This document shows, one piece after another, positions 10,288 through 22,072 of a stretch of DNA of 64,000 bases. Source of the DNA: Obelidium mucronatum. Its lineage: Eukaryota > Chytridiomycota > Chytridiomycetes > Chytridiales > Chytriomycetaceae. The notes beneath the pieces are model-generated. The model had not been told where the DNA came from, searched no databases, and was given only the letters and a program-made list of their open reading frames with translations. The position numbers and the translations under genes were made by a program. Numbering within the stretch: the stretch's first letter is position 1; each line of letters starts with the position of its first letter. The stretch lies in assembly GCA_025765595.1 (NCBI GenBank), contig JAIVFH010000050.1:184934-248933 (forward strand). The letters run 5' to 3'.

Positions 10288-13200
10288 TCACTTTGGGACT
10301 TTCACAGGTATACTACCAGTTCCAACCATTGATGGCACTCCAACACCATACATCTTGAATTTATGGTTCAAGGACTTATTCGGAGGTTCGATTCCAACCA
10401 ACGCCTTCCCAACACTTCGTGCCATATGGTTCTCGCCAATGTTGCCACTGCTGCTCCCACAACCAACAAACTTATCCAAATCAAGTTCAACCACATCCAG
10501 ACTCTCGACAAACGAAAATCCATCATCACCATCATCCTCACCATCAACACCCTCCATCTTGTTGACATCTTCATTAAACAGATCTTCCAAGCCAACTCCG
10601 GCCCCTCCTCCTCCCGCATCTTTCCTCTTCCATCCCTTCAAAGCCTTCACAACCTCTTCCGCAGCCAAAAACTGTACATCCAATTCCTCAAACCTCAAAC
10701 CGCGTTTCCCATCTGCACGATCACTCCATTGCATCCACCTTGGGATCTTGGCATCCGGTCCTTCTTGTTTCCGTTTCCCTTCCATGATCGCGTCAAAGCA
10801 CGACTCACTTAACGGACTCGCTGATAACTGCTCCTTCTGCGCCCGCGTTGCTACACGCGAAGTCAAGTTTGGGAACAAGTCAAGAACCTGGCGGCCGCTC
10901 TGTTTTCCCAAGTATAAGGCGACTTGCAGGTCAATGAAATAAGGACTCGGTTTCGGAGGGGATGTTGATATGGGGCGACCAAACGCTTTTTTCGGGAGTT
11001 CGCGGTGGGCTGCTGAAGTGGCGGGAGGGAGGGGAAGTAGATTGACTTTAAATAATGGAAGACTGAAAAGAGTTCGATGTTGTTGGAGTTTCTGAGTTTT
11101 TAGGTTTGGAGGCTCAATGGTTTGAGAGGTGGTGGTAGTGGTGGTCTCTGGTTTCAAAGGTATTGTTGATGACGACGTGTTTGCAAATAGGTCTATGGCT
11201 GATGAAGTAGTTGAATCCGCGTTCTCTGGCAACGGTGTATCTTCTGGTCTAAAGTCATCGCCAGCTCGCTGGTAGCCGGAAATTCCAAACAAATTCTTTT
11301 TCTTTGGCTTCTTTTTGAAGGGACTCGCGGGCACGGGAGTTCCAGCAGAAGATGAGGCGGATGATTGCAATGCAGGATTAGAAGTAGATGGGTTTACAGG
11401 TGTCGCTGGTATTTGTTTCTTGGGTAGCGTTGTCGGATGCGGTGGCCGATTCTACAGTATGGATGAGAAAACATTACAGGGACAACGACAGAGCAAATTC
11501 ACCTCAACCGGCTTTGTAGGGGCTGAAAGTGGTTTAACATTGAAGCGATCTTTTTTAGAAAGGGGCACCGATACAGGATGAACGCTGGGCTTGGCAGTCG
11601 TTTCCTTTTTGACTGATGCTCCCGAAATATCCTCTTCATCAAAAATCATGGAGGCAAGCTTATCCTTGATTTGCGGCTTTGCATCCGATTTACCTAGTTC
11701 TCCGCCAGTTTTTTTGAGTTTATGGGAGGAAGGTCCGAATTCTTCTAGTTTCTTTTTTTTTGCTTTGCTGGTTTCGTCATCTGAAGAATCCTGTTGATGG
11801 CTTCGTTTCTTTCCGGCCATCTCTTTGGTGTCACTTTCTGAATCGCTTGAATCATCACTCTCATCATGCTTTGCGCGTTTGTTTCGGGTGCCTTCATTGT
11901 CGGACCCATCACTGTCTCGATCTCGTGAGTCCAAAGATTTCCGGCCCCTTTTCGCGCCGCCAGATTTTTTCTTTCCTTTCCCATCATCTTCGTCATCACT
12001 TCCGCCGATGCGTTTCTTGTTAGCTCTCTTCTCATCTGACCCAATGCCACCACCAACAGAGCCATCCTCTTTCTTCTTCGGTTTCGGTCCAGTTTTGGCG
12101 CGTTGCTGTTACTGTTGCTGCTGTGTTGATTGAACGGGAGTTGCCATCACAGCTGCAGGAGGACCGCCACCTTCTCCGCCACTCCCAGAATCTTTGGCAC
12201 CCAATGTGCGTAGCAATGCATTGAATTTTCGCTCTTCCCTAGAACTCACAAAAGGGCCCTCTCTTTCACGTGGATCCAAACCACCCCAGCTGAAGGCATT
12301 GGGGCCACCCAGTCCAACAAATGCCGCGGTTGTGGCGCTGACTGAAATATTTTTGGTTCCGGAACCAGTGAAATTGGTTGAATGTGATGTGTCTGAGCTG
12401 ACAGAGTTTTTGCGAATCGCCTTGTATCTATTGTTGCAAACATGTTTTAACATGTAAAATACAATCAAAAATCAACTCCACTCACTTTGGATCCTTTGTT
12501 GAGACAAATCCGCCTTCCTGCTTTACCAACATGGCGCTTGCTTGATCTCGAATATGAGCCATCATCCCACCAATGCATCCTGGCTTCGTTTTCACGAAAT
12601 CCGGTGATCTGAAAGGTCTCCAACTTGATCGAGGACGCTCCAAAAGTCCAATTATTTCATCCGACACGGCTGTGGTACTTGTAATGTGATCTACAGCCCT
12701 TTTCCCCTGCGAATCGGATGTTTCTGGATTCGCTCCAAACTCAAGCAAGATTCTGACGCAATCTAAATGACACGACGAGGCTGCGTCCATTAACGGCGTG
12801 ATTCCAGAGCTTTGGACTTTCCCTTCCGCATTCTCAGTGCCTGATTTCCCAACACCGGCTGGTGCATTCACATCCGCCCCATATCGACATAATTCCTCTA
12901 CAATATCTGTGAATCCTTTCGACGCAGCCTCATGTAACGGCGTCCACCCTGCAAAGCACGCAAAATCTACTTCAGCGCCATACTTGAGCGCTCGCTTCAC
13001 ACCCTTTAAATCCCCCTTCCCCGCCGCATGATGCAAAATAGTGAGTCCAAATTCATCCACCTTCACAACCCTCTCCATCATCTTTTTCCACAGCTTCAAT
13101 AACTCTGCCATCGCTTCGTCATCTTTTCCTTCATCTTCCGGCGTGTTTCCGTCCTTGTTCCTCGCCGTGAGTGACGCGCCATGGGCAAGTAGGAGTTCTA

Positions 13201-15385
13201 CGACATCATAGTGGTTGGATCCGACTGCATCGTGGAGCGGGGTTTGGTTTTCAAAGCCGAGTGCGTTTACATCGGCGCCGTAGGTAATCAGCAGCGTGCT
13301 GGTTTCGAGTTGGCCTTCGAGGCAGGCTTCATGGAGTGGAGACCAACCGGCGTGGTCTTTTGCGTTGACATCGGCGCCGGCGCGGATAAGTGCTGTAACG
13401 GCGGCTACATCTCCAGTTCCACTGACACGAAAGAGTGGCGTGCGGCCAGATCGATCAGTGTTATTGACGGCAGAGTCTGAATTGCAAACATTAGAATTTT
13501 AGGATGATTTAACGGCTTCAACTCACATGGTATCGCTTTGTTTGCAATCATAATAACTTCACCACGGCTCTAAAAAGGGCAAATAAGACGAGATTCTAAC
13601 ACCAAAAACTTAAAAAAGTGAGCGTACCGCTTTAGCTGCCAAGCTGTTGGCACTCTTGACTCCAGGTTTTCGCCCTCGCTGAGCTGGTTGTGGGGGCGTT
13701 GGCTTTTCCGTTTGATACTGTGGTTGTGGCTTAGAAACTGACTGCTTTTCTACAGTATCCTCGTCACTTGACTCCTCCGGTGCGTCTGACTCACTGGGGG
13801 GTCCATCCAGATCCATGGATTGGACAGACTCTTTTTTCAATGAAACTTGCGGGTTTGTTTGAAATACTGTTGATTTTGATTTTGATTCCTTCACTGTCGA
13901 AGACGACGAGGCAGATGATACGGTTGATTCCTTCTTTGGGATGTTGTTCCGAGAATCAACGGACGGTGTAGTTAAGGAGCTCACAGCTGATGTCTTTAAC
14001 GTACTTCCGATTGCAGGAGAAGGAGTTCCAATTGTCATATGAGCTTTTGGTTCATCTTCTGGAGCAGTAACTTTGTCTGCCTTTGATGGTTGAGGTGCTG
14101 GCGAAGAGAATGCACCACCAGTCGATGTGAACGAAGAAGTTTCTCCTTTCGATTTAACGACGGACGAGTTTAACTTTTCATTTGAGGATGTCCGATGGTG
14201 GCTGCCAGAAGAAGACTTTTTTGAACTGCTCGCAGGGCCTCCCTTCTTTTTGGCAGATCCTTCAATATAATCCTCATCATGGGAATCAGAGTCGGGTATG
14301 GGAACACTTCGAAAAATAGATTCAATATCGTCTTCGTTTGTAATTTGTCGAAATCGAGGTTCTTTGGGGCGAATTGGATCTGATGAAAGCTCCTTCACTG
14401 ACTTTTTGGATGCATTTTTCCTTTTCTCTGTTGAAGATGTGGATGACGAAGCGGATGACGGGCGTGGGGTTTTTTGTAAAGATGATACAATTTGATGCTC
14501 TGCTCCATTGTTTGGTGGTTCCGCGCTTTTCCGCCGGTGGAAAGTGGATGTCATTGGACCGAATTCCAATTCCGAGATGGGATCAGAAGGCAAGTGATCA
14601 TTTGAATTGGCCACCATCATAACGTCGATATGTTTTGATTTCTTGTGCTTCTTTGGTTTTGCGTCCATGTTCGCACGAGCACTCTCCACATCTCCATCAC
14701 TTCCTGAAATTGAACGTGAACTATTTTTGCTGCTCGCATTCCGTGACGAGGTGGCTGAAGGCGGCCGTGATTGGTCAACATTCGCAGATGAGTGAGCGGC
14801 CTCCAGTTGTGAGATATTTGATGTTGAATGCATGGTTTCAATTGGAGAAACAGCTGGAGATGCTTTGTTGCTTGCATCCAGTTGGCTGTCTAAACGCGAA
14901 AATGTGAAAGTCGCACTGGATATCACGGCGGGTATAGAGAATGGATTGTCAAGCTCCATCGCTGTTGATGCGTTAGTATTGTGAGAGTGTGGGTCGACTA
15001 CTTGGCAATCGGTAGACAGTATTATTTGGTTCGGTGGCATTGGAGGAAGAGGAGAGGCAGGTTTTGTGGTTGAAAGGAGATCCTGGCGTTGGTCAGCCAC
15101 GGCTACATCTGCTGGCTGAGAATGAGAAACGACTATTGTACCGCCGTTTAGCGGCGGGTCCAGTGGCGAATGCGTCGGTTGATGTGGTTGTATTTGTTCA
15201 AGTTCTCTTTTTGTGCATACGGTAGTGGCTAACGGGGCATTCGTCTCTTCGGTCACAGTCTCTTTCACAGCTTCGCTTGAAGAAGTTGTTGGAGACAGAG
15301 CTGAAGCAGCCTCTGTGTTTGTAGTGCGAGGCTGTTGTGTTTGGAGGGTATCTTGGTCCGCCTGTGGCGGCAGTAGATCGCTCAT
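10288..15385 (-). CDS. large ankyrin-repeat protein, ANKRD11/12 and Hos4-like, with one in-frame TAA
   Basis: About 1,500 residues over at least six exons. The N-terminal 590 residues are Ser/Thr/Lys-rich and disordered. The ankyrin block begins at RSGRTPLF and has repeats with GADVNAKDHAGWSPLHEAC and TPLHDAVGSNHYDVVELLL, closely like ANKRD11/12 and the yeast Set3-complex subunit Hos4. A second ankyrin run follows. The C-terminal half is Lys/Asp/Ser-rich and nuclear in character. Splices checked: AKA/SRGEV, AIP/YSAVNN, KDP/KYKAI, KPVE/NRPP. The frame is interrupted only by TAA at 12109-12111, inside a polyQ tract between exon segments that otherwise stay open. The ATG at 15385 is the first one; codons further upstream are not ATG. 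A chromatin-repression role is inferred from the family. Confidence 0.72.
15141..15157. repeat. GC hairpin inside coding sequence
   Basis: Arms CCGCCG and CGGCGG around a TTTAG loop, within the disordered N-terminal coding region of the ankyrin gene. Similar in size and core to the hairpins at 7073 and 8737-8823. Confidence 0.4.
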
Positions 15386-15493
15386 TAGACTCAGCAAATT
15401 AGTGTTTAGAGAGTCTAGCGGGAGAGCAAGGCGAGCTGAGCTGGCTGCTGGTGGAGGGTGGAGGGTGGAGGAAGAGAAACGAGGTTTTAACTT

Positions 15494-16151
15494 TTATTCA
15501 AATGGTAAAACTGGATGGAATCCAAAACCATTCCGGCTCTGCCACGGCTGCAAAAGACGCGTCCAGGCAATGTGATCGACTGCAAAAACTCACTTGATTT
15601 TGTGCCAAACTCTATTTAGAAATCAAAATTCGTGTGAGAATCCAACTCCTTCAACATGATCTGACAAGTATTATGCAACGGCGACGCTCACCAATGGCCC
15701 GAATCGTCCCATCGCTTTGGTTCGTAATCTTAAATCCCAAGTAAGCGACAATTCTGCCTCCCAAATCTTGTCCATCTGCATTCAATACAACCACAGACTC
15801 AATAATGTCACTGGGGCCCAAAGCTTCTGAAAACCCTGCACCATACATTAAATTGTCTGAGTTTCCTCGCGGTCCAGGTGTCCACTCCTGGCCGTCATCC
15901 AGAATGTAGTAGAATTGAATAGTCAACGCGTGTGTATTCCTTTCGTCACCACCAAGCTCAATTATGCGCGAATAATTATGAGAAAACACAAATAGATTGT
16001 ACCAAAAGAGTCCGTAAGAGCCTTCGATTCTTGATATGCTCAAAATCGTTCTTCCACCCGGTATGTCTGCCAGGTCGTCAAAATGTGTTCCACCTTTCCC
16101 AGATGGCGCATGAACGATGGAAAGAGTTTGGAAATCATGAATGCCTTCCAT
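15494..16151 (-). CDS. jacalin-like lectin domain protein
   Basis: Two exons. The first (from the ATG at 16151) has SGKGGTHFDD near residue 20, the start pattern of jacalin beta-prism domains, and late in the domain GGRIVAYLGF followed by GTIRAIG, matching the jacalin ending with its GK(I/V)xGFxG and AIG motifs. An intron beginning at the GTGAGC after AIG and ending TTTTTGCAG is removed, adding VDHIAWTRL and the C-terminus HPVLPFE. No signal peptide, so probably cytoplasmic. Jacalin domains bind mannose or galactose glycans. Assignment rests on motif pattern only. Confidence 0.5.
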
Positions 16152-16401
16152 TTTTTAATGCTCAGATGCACAGTCCCGAATTGCTTGGACGAGATAGGAC
16201 TTTTGACAACTTTTGACGGCGGGTCTTTTCAGCTCAAAATTGTATCACAAACAAAAACATAGGAGGTCTGTGGAGTCTTTGCGCAACGCGTTCCAAGTAA
16301 TTAACTCTATTCAATTGCTATACTGCCTGAGTATATTTTTGTTTTTCTGAAGCTTCGTTTCGCTGACTTGCATCGTTTTGACAGTAACTCCGCACCTTAA
16401 A

Positions 16402-18411
16402 ATGAATATCATAAAAATACGTTGGCTCGCGCTCTTTTTGTATTTTGCTCGAGTTTCTGCAGTTCCTGCGGCTCAGGCCGCTGAGTTCGTCTCTTCTGTC
16501 CTTTTCGTTATTTGGCAGCTTCTCATATTCCCATTCAGAAACACCGCGGGTCCGAGAAATACGAAAGCTCATTCGCCTAGTCCTACACTAAAAGTTATTG
16601 AAGAGAACGGTCTTCCTGTTGCCGTGGCCATGTCAGAATCCCCCAAATCAAACGTTAAAACCATCCGTCCATCGAAAATCATCAAAAAAATTGGAATCAT
16701 CTCTACGACAACCTCCATTATCCCGAAACTTGTCAATCCTTCGCCATCTCCATTGAACCGGGAAACGCCAATAGAAGGCGCTACTTCTGACCTGCCGGAC
16801 GCCTCAACATCAATTGCTGGCGATAATTCGTTAAAAGAAGCAGAAAACTCTGAATCTTATGACACAAATAGTGACTCGCTTATAAAAGCTCATGGTGCCC
16901 TCATGTTTCTCGCGTGGTGCGTCTTGGCCCCTGCAGGAATCATTGCTGCCCGATACTACAAACCAACCGCACACGGATCCAAACGTTGGTTCCCTCTTCA
17001 TGTTCTACTTTTCGGGTCCTCGTTTGTAGCAACAGCTATTTCTTTCGCGTTGGTGTACGTGGCCACTGGAGAAGACCACTTCAGTTTCAGCGAAAACGGG
17101 ATTCACGTGGTAAAGCTAAAAGAAAAATGCTACTCATATAATTTAATGATTCTTCGAAGGTCCTGGGTCTTGCAATTGTGGTTCTTATGGGGGCCCAACT
17201 TGTGTCTGGCCCAATAATCAATCGGCTGTTTTCCGCTTCAAGAACTAAAGTTCCATGGTGGGACCGCGGTTTGTAGCAAATTCGACTTAAACTCCTGTAT
17301 AATGATGAAACTTTTAATATTAGTCCACCATTGGAGCGGCCGCTTATTATTTGTTGCTGCCGTCATAAATATTCCTCTTGGGATTAGTTTATACGTTAAG
17401 GATCTTCCGTCTGACTGGGAAATGTCTCCTTGGGTCTGGATCTCTTATCAAGGCTGGCTTCTCTTACTAGTGGGAGTACTTGCATTCTTGGAAGGCCTGA
17501 AGCAGTCTGCTTTTAGCTCCAATGTGGCACAAACACACCGAGAACAACCAGATGGACCAGCAGCTGAAAGAAGAAATGATTTTCAAAGCTTGGAGCGCGG
17601 CATGAGTGATTCTACACTTTTAGAATTCGGTCACATTCCGTTGGCAAAAGAGAAAGCCATTATTGGGCAAACACAAGAAACCGTGGCCCCATCCGCCGAC
17701 TACACCCGACAACTCGCCGCAACGAACAAAAATTTGCCTTCTGCGTCTCCGGTGCGAATGTTCGGTGTTGGTTTGAATCAATCCAGAGTTTTGACTCCGC
17801 CAGGAACACTATCTCGAAATGTTCTTGGAAACAACGACTCTCAGGGTCTCGACCATATGGAAACTCGAGTCGCCAAACTTCATCCTGAAACCTCAATTGA
17901 TTCTGGCCAATCTGGCGATGTAGTGGCAATTCGTTATCTCGGTGTTCCGCCACCAAATCCAGAGACCATGCAAACCATCTTGAATGAACACAGTGTGTCA
18001 TATCATACCCAATGTAATGAAATAGATATTAGTCAAAAAGGAAGTGTAATCGCTGAAGAGCGTGGAAAAGGATCGCGAAAGTCGAACGCGAAAGCCTCTT
18101 TAATGGAATTATACCAAGGCTATGAAACGTTTATGAGAGAGCAAAAGGGGCAATCTTGGGCCGGATTTCCGAGTGCAAAAATTGCTGAAGCGGCGGAATC
18201 GGAAAAGGGTGTCATTACGGGTATGGCGAATATTGGAGAAACATTCGTCCCTACCCACACGACGGCTAGAGTAGTTGAGGGCGTGGAGGCTTCAAATAAT
18301 TCATCCTCTCGTGAAACCGGCTCAAGCTCTGTCGACGTAGATGGAATGGCAGGAAGGGAAAGTCCGGAGGGTTTCGAATCATTGATCGAGAAGTACAATC
18401 CGAAGAAGTAG
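16402..18411 (+). CDS. cytochrome b561 domain membrane protein
   Basis: Three exons (16402-17109, 17160-17268, 17324-18411), introns of 50 and 55 nt, junctions in frame (IHV/VLGL and WDR/VHHW). Signal peptide MNIIKIRWLALFLYFARVSA, a roughly 130-residue Ser/Thr/Pro region, then the b561 core: HGALMFLAW, WFPLHVLLFG, IHVVLGLAIVV and VHHWSGRLL carry the four His that would ligate two hemes. This is transmembrane electron transfer machinery using ascorbate or another donor. No DOMON or reductase domain. It ends with a long (about 300 residues) hydrophilic cytoplasmic tail and terminates at TAG. Confidence 0.8.
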
Positions 18412-18432
18412 CTCCCATAATAAGGACCTAGA

Positions 18433-18536
18433 CTTATCCTTTGTTGAGGGATATATTCTTTAACATTTGACAATCGAAATTTGTCTTATCCTTTGTTGAG
18501 TGATGTATTCTTTAACATTTGACAATCGCAATTTGT
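18433..18536. repeat. tandem duplication, two 52-bp units
   Basis: 18433-18484 and 18485-18536 are identical apart from three substitutions. The unit starts CTTATCCTTTGTTGAG and ends AATTTGT. It lies 3' of the b561 gene and just upstream of the first receptor paralogue, so it may span a polyadenylation or promoter region. Confidence 0.9.
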
Positions 18537-18623
18537 AAACAAAGGTGTAAATCAGCCTTTGTTTTAAATAAGTATAAGAACCAAAACAGCTGAAAAGAAA
18601 CAAGCACAATAATATTAGAACTA

Positions 18624-20250
18624 ATGGCGACCGAGTCAAAAACGCCTAGCATTGCTCCTTCGGCAGTTACTCTTTCTCCAAAAGTATCAAAAGCTAGACC
18701 CAGATTCTTTGTCTTGATGATTCTTTTTCTTGGTGTGTCAACTATAACGGTGGCTCTACTCGGATGGTATGTCCATTCTTTTTCATCGAAAACTAAATTT
18801 CTGGACGGGTTCAGGCAGCTGACTCTCAATTCGGCGAAAGATAACATTAGAGGTCTTATTGCCGAAATGGAAGATCTTGTGTCACACCAAATATTTGGGA
18901 TCATCCAGGATGCTGCAGAATCATTGCAAGAGCTAACTCATCTACAGGCTACATATTTTCGAGTAAGATAATTTTATTTGATACTATTTGTTGCTGAAAG
19001 TCTTTTGTTAAAATGTTAAACAGCAAAATAAATGGAGCCAAGTTACACCCACCCGTGCAAACGAGACTTTGCGCAATATGCTCACAATTCTTGATCGAAA
19101 CAGGAAGCAAACATCCGACATATACTACTACACTTATCCAGAAGGCCGGATGCATGCTTACGTTTACCCAAATGACGACCTTACAATTCCTCCACAAATT
19201 GTGAGTTCCTAAGTCCAGAATATTTTTAACTTCTGTCTAATTAAAAACTTGGGCTAGATTCTCCAAGATTCGAACCTAAATATGAACTTCTACCGCGTCG
19301 ATGCTTTGGGAAACGTTATTGGTGACATGATCTTCACATTCCCAGGTTATAATATTACCAAAGCGCTTTTACCTGGTGGTGCTTTCAAATCAAACATCGA
19401 TTACTCAAACAAAACGTGGAAAGGATTTACTGGTATTTTTGTGGGAAGTGGACAGCTTGTGAAAAGCTCGATTCAAATCGCTGTCAACCCAGTTACTGGC
19501 GAGCAAGTCACAGTTGGAAACGATTGGACAATGGAGCTCGTTTCCAGTCGACTGAAAGAAATTACTGGCTCCATACCGTACCCAACTTTTGCTGCTTTCC
19601 TTGATCTTGCTGGAGGGAACCTTGTCGCCACTTCTGATAGCGTTGTCTTGAATAATTTTACCGACATTTACCCGCTTTCAACGATTAACAACACGTTTGC
19701 TCGTGATCTGTCTACTTATTTGGCGAGTCACTATCCTGCAAGTACAGCAAAAGGGCAATTGGATATCCTTGTCAAGCAATTCGACAGACCATCGAGCGCC
19801 CCTCAAATTTACGTAAATCGCATAATTGATGGAACCAGATGGATGCTGGAGCTTAAAGTGATGAATTTGCTGGGCGAGCGTTTCGTGTTTGCAGTGTACA
19901 TGAATGTGGACTTTGTCGAAAGAGATATAATTGCGTCTGGAGAACGTACCGGATACATGATGATGGGAATAATAATCGCGTTCCTTGCTATGGGTACTCT
20001 TTTCTCTTGGGCGGTTGCATCTCAATTGAGTTTAGTGTCACGGCAAATTGCCTTGTTGAAGCTACTTAAATTCCAAGAAGTCCTTGATAGAGAATCGGGT
20101 GTCAAGGGACGCTCATTTATTTATGAGCTTGCGGGTTTGCAAGAGGCGTTTTACGAAATGGCCCAGACTTTTGCAAACACCATCAAAACAAGTATTTCGT
20201 TGAAAGGAAACAACACATCATATGCTCCAAACAGCTCACAAAGACCATGA
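18624..20250 (+). CDS. two-helix receptor with large extracellular Cache-like domain, paralogue A
   Basis: Exons 18624-18962, 19024-19200 and 19258-20250, introns of 61 and 57 nt. A short cytoplasmic N-terminus is followed by helix 1 (FFVLMILFLGVSTITVALLG). An extracellular domain of about 380 residues follows, with a long helix (LTHLQATYFR) and motifs DIYYYTYPEGR, YSNKTWKGFTGIF, VTVGNDWTMELV and PTFAAFLDLAGG, a layout like double-Cache sensor domains. Helix 2 is GYMMMGIIIAFLAMGTLFSW. A short tail has SRQIALLKLLKF and SFIYELAGLQEAFYEMAQTF, similar to the linker that in sensory cyclases and kinases leads to a catalytic domain, but the protein stops about 35 residues later. No output domain is present. 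Cache assignment is inference. Confidence 0.65.
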
Positions 20251-20347
20251 TACACAAATTTCTTTTATTCTTATTTTATTTTATATTTGGCGGAAATAAA
20301 CAGAAAATGCAGTGGGGCAATCTTTCTGCTGATCTTGAATCAGAATA

Positions 20348-21985
20348 ATGCCTGACGACAGGAGAACAAACAGTATCTTAAGCACAACAGGAACACTCTC
20401 TCCGACGGTTTCAAAAATAAGGCCGCGATTTTTTGTGCTGATGATACTCTTTGTTGGACTTTCGACGATCACTGTGGCACTTCTGGGATGGTATATAAGT
20501 TTAAATAGCTACATACGGAAATAACCGAGCGAACGCGCATCTTTTATTGCAGGCAGCTTACTCTTATTTCAGCCAGAAGTAATATTCGCGGGCTGATTGC
20601 TGAAATGGAGGACTTGATTTCGCATCAAATATTTGGTATTATTCAAGACGCAGCGGATTCTTTACAGGAGTTGACGCATTTACAAGCCACCTATTTTCGG
20701 GTACTCTGCTTAAACTTCCGATTATTTTAAACTGACACGAGACCCTATGTCAAAAGCAAAATAAGTGGAGTCAGTCAACCCCCGAAAGAAGAAATGAAAC
20801 TTTGAGGAGTATGCTGACCCTAATCAACCGACACAGGAAGCAATCCGCAGATATTTATTATTACACATATCCAGAAGGGTTGATGTTTGGATACGTCTTT
20901 CCAAATGACGATTTGAGTATTGCTCCCCAAATGGTATGTTCGAACGAAATCCAGCATGGCTGAAAGCTGAATTCTTGAAACTTTCTTAGATAACTCAAGA
21001 TTCTAGCACCTTGTTTATGAAATTCTTTAATGTCAATGAATTGGGGGATCCCGTGGGTCCTTCGTTCTTTTCTTTTCCAGGAAGCAATATCACAAATTCA
21101 CTCTTGCCTGGTGGATCATTCAACGCCAACATTGACTATTCAAACAAAACTTGGAAAGGCTTCACAGGGATCTTCGTTGCAAGTACAGTTCTATTGAAAA
21201 GCTGTCTTCAAATCGCTGTCAACCCTTTTACTGGTGAGCAGGTCACGGTCGGAAACGATTGGACCATGAACCTTGTTTCGAGTCGCTTATCTGAAATTGT
21301 AAGCAATGTGCCATATCCAACATTTGCGGCTTTTCTTGATATTGCTGGAGGTCACCTGGTTGCTACATCTGTGGCAGATCTATCGTTGGTCGCTCCTGAT
21401 CAAGTTTCGATTGTACCTTTAGAATCTGTCAACAACTCTTTTGCCCAAGATTTTTCAAGTTATCTCAGATCCGCATTCCCTTCGAAGACTGTTAAAGAGC
21501 AATTAAGATTAGTGGCGGACTTAATCAAGGTGTCCAAACAGCAGGACAAAATTTATGTCGACCGAACAATAAATGCTACTCGATGGATGCTTCAGCTTAA
21601 AGTAATGGATTTGCTTGGCGAGCGGTTTGTGTTTGCTGTCTATATGAATATGGATTACGTTGAACGAGATGTTATATCTTCGGGGGAGAAAACTGGATAT
21701 ATGATGCTTGGTATTATTCTTGGCGTTTTGGCTTTGGGAACATTGTTTGCATGGACCGTTGCTTCGCAACTGACCTTGGTATCAAGGCAAATAGCATTGT
21801 TGAAGCAACTCAAATTTCATCAAGTTTTGGACAAGAATTCCGGAATCAAGGGAAGATCTTTTATTTATGAGCTGGCTGGTTTACAGGAGGCGTTTTATGA
21901 AATGGCCCAAACATTTGGAAAGACGTTGGAGTTACAATCATCTCTTCAGCAACGTGGAAAGAGTAGCAATACTGACAAGGTCTAA
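20348..21985 (+). CDS. two-helix receptor with large extracellular Cache-like domain, paralogue B
   Basis: Four exons (20348-20490, 20553-20700, 20757-20933, 20990-21985), introns of 56-62 nt. It is a full-length tandem duplicate of the preceding gene: same helix 1 (FFVLMILFVGLSTITVALLG), extracellular DIYYYTYPEG, YSNKTWKGFTGIF and PTFAAFLDIAGG, helix 2 and tail (SFIYELAGLQEAFYEMAQTF). It has one extra intron. The segment between helix 1 and the RGLIAEMEDL helix that is exonic in paralogue A is intron 1 here, so the juxtamembrane spacer is shorter. Terminates TAA. Same strand, about 100 bp after paralogue A. Confidence 0.65.
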
Positions 21986-22072
21986 TAAAAAAGAACTTGA
22001 ACTAATCGCTCAAAAGGAATACAAACGCTACCTATGTATAAAAATAAATAGTCGATTGTTTTCATTTCAACA

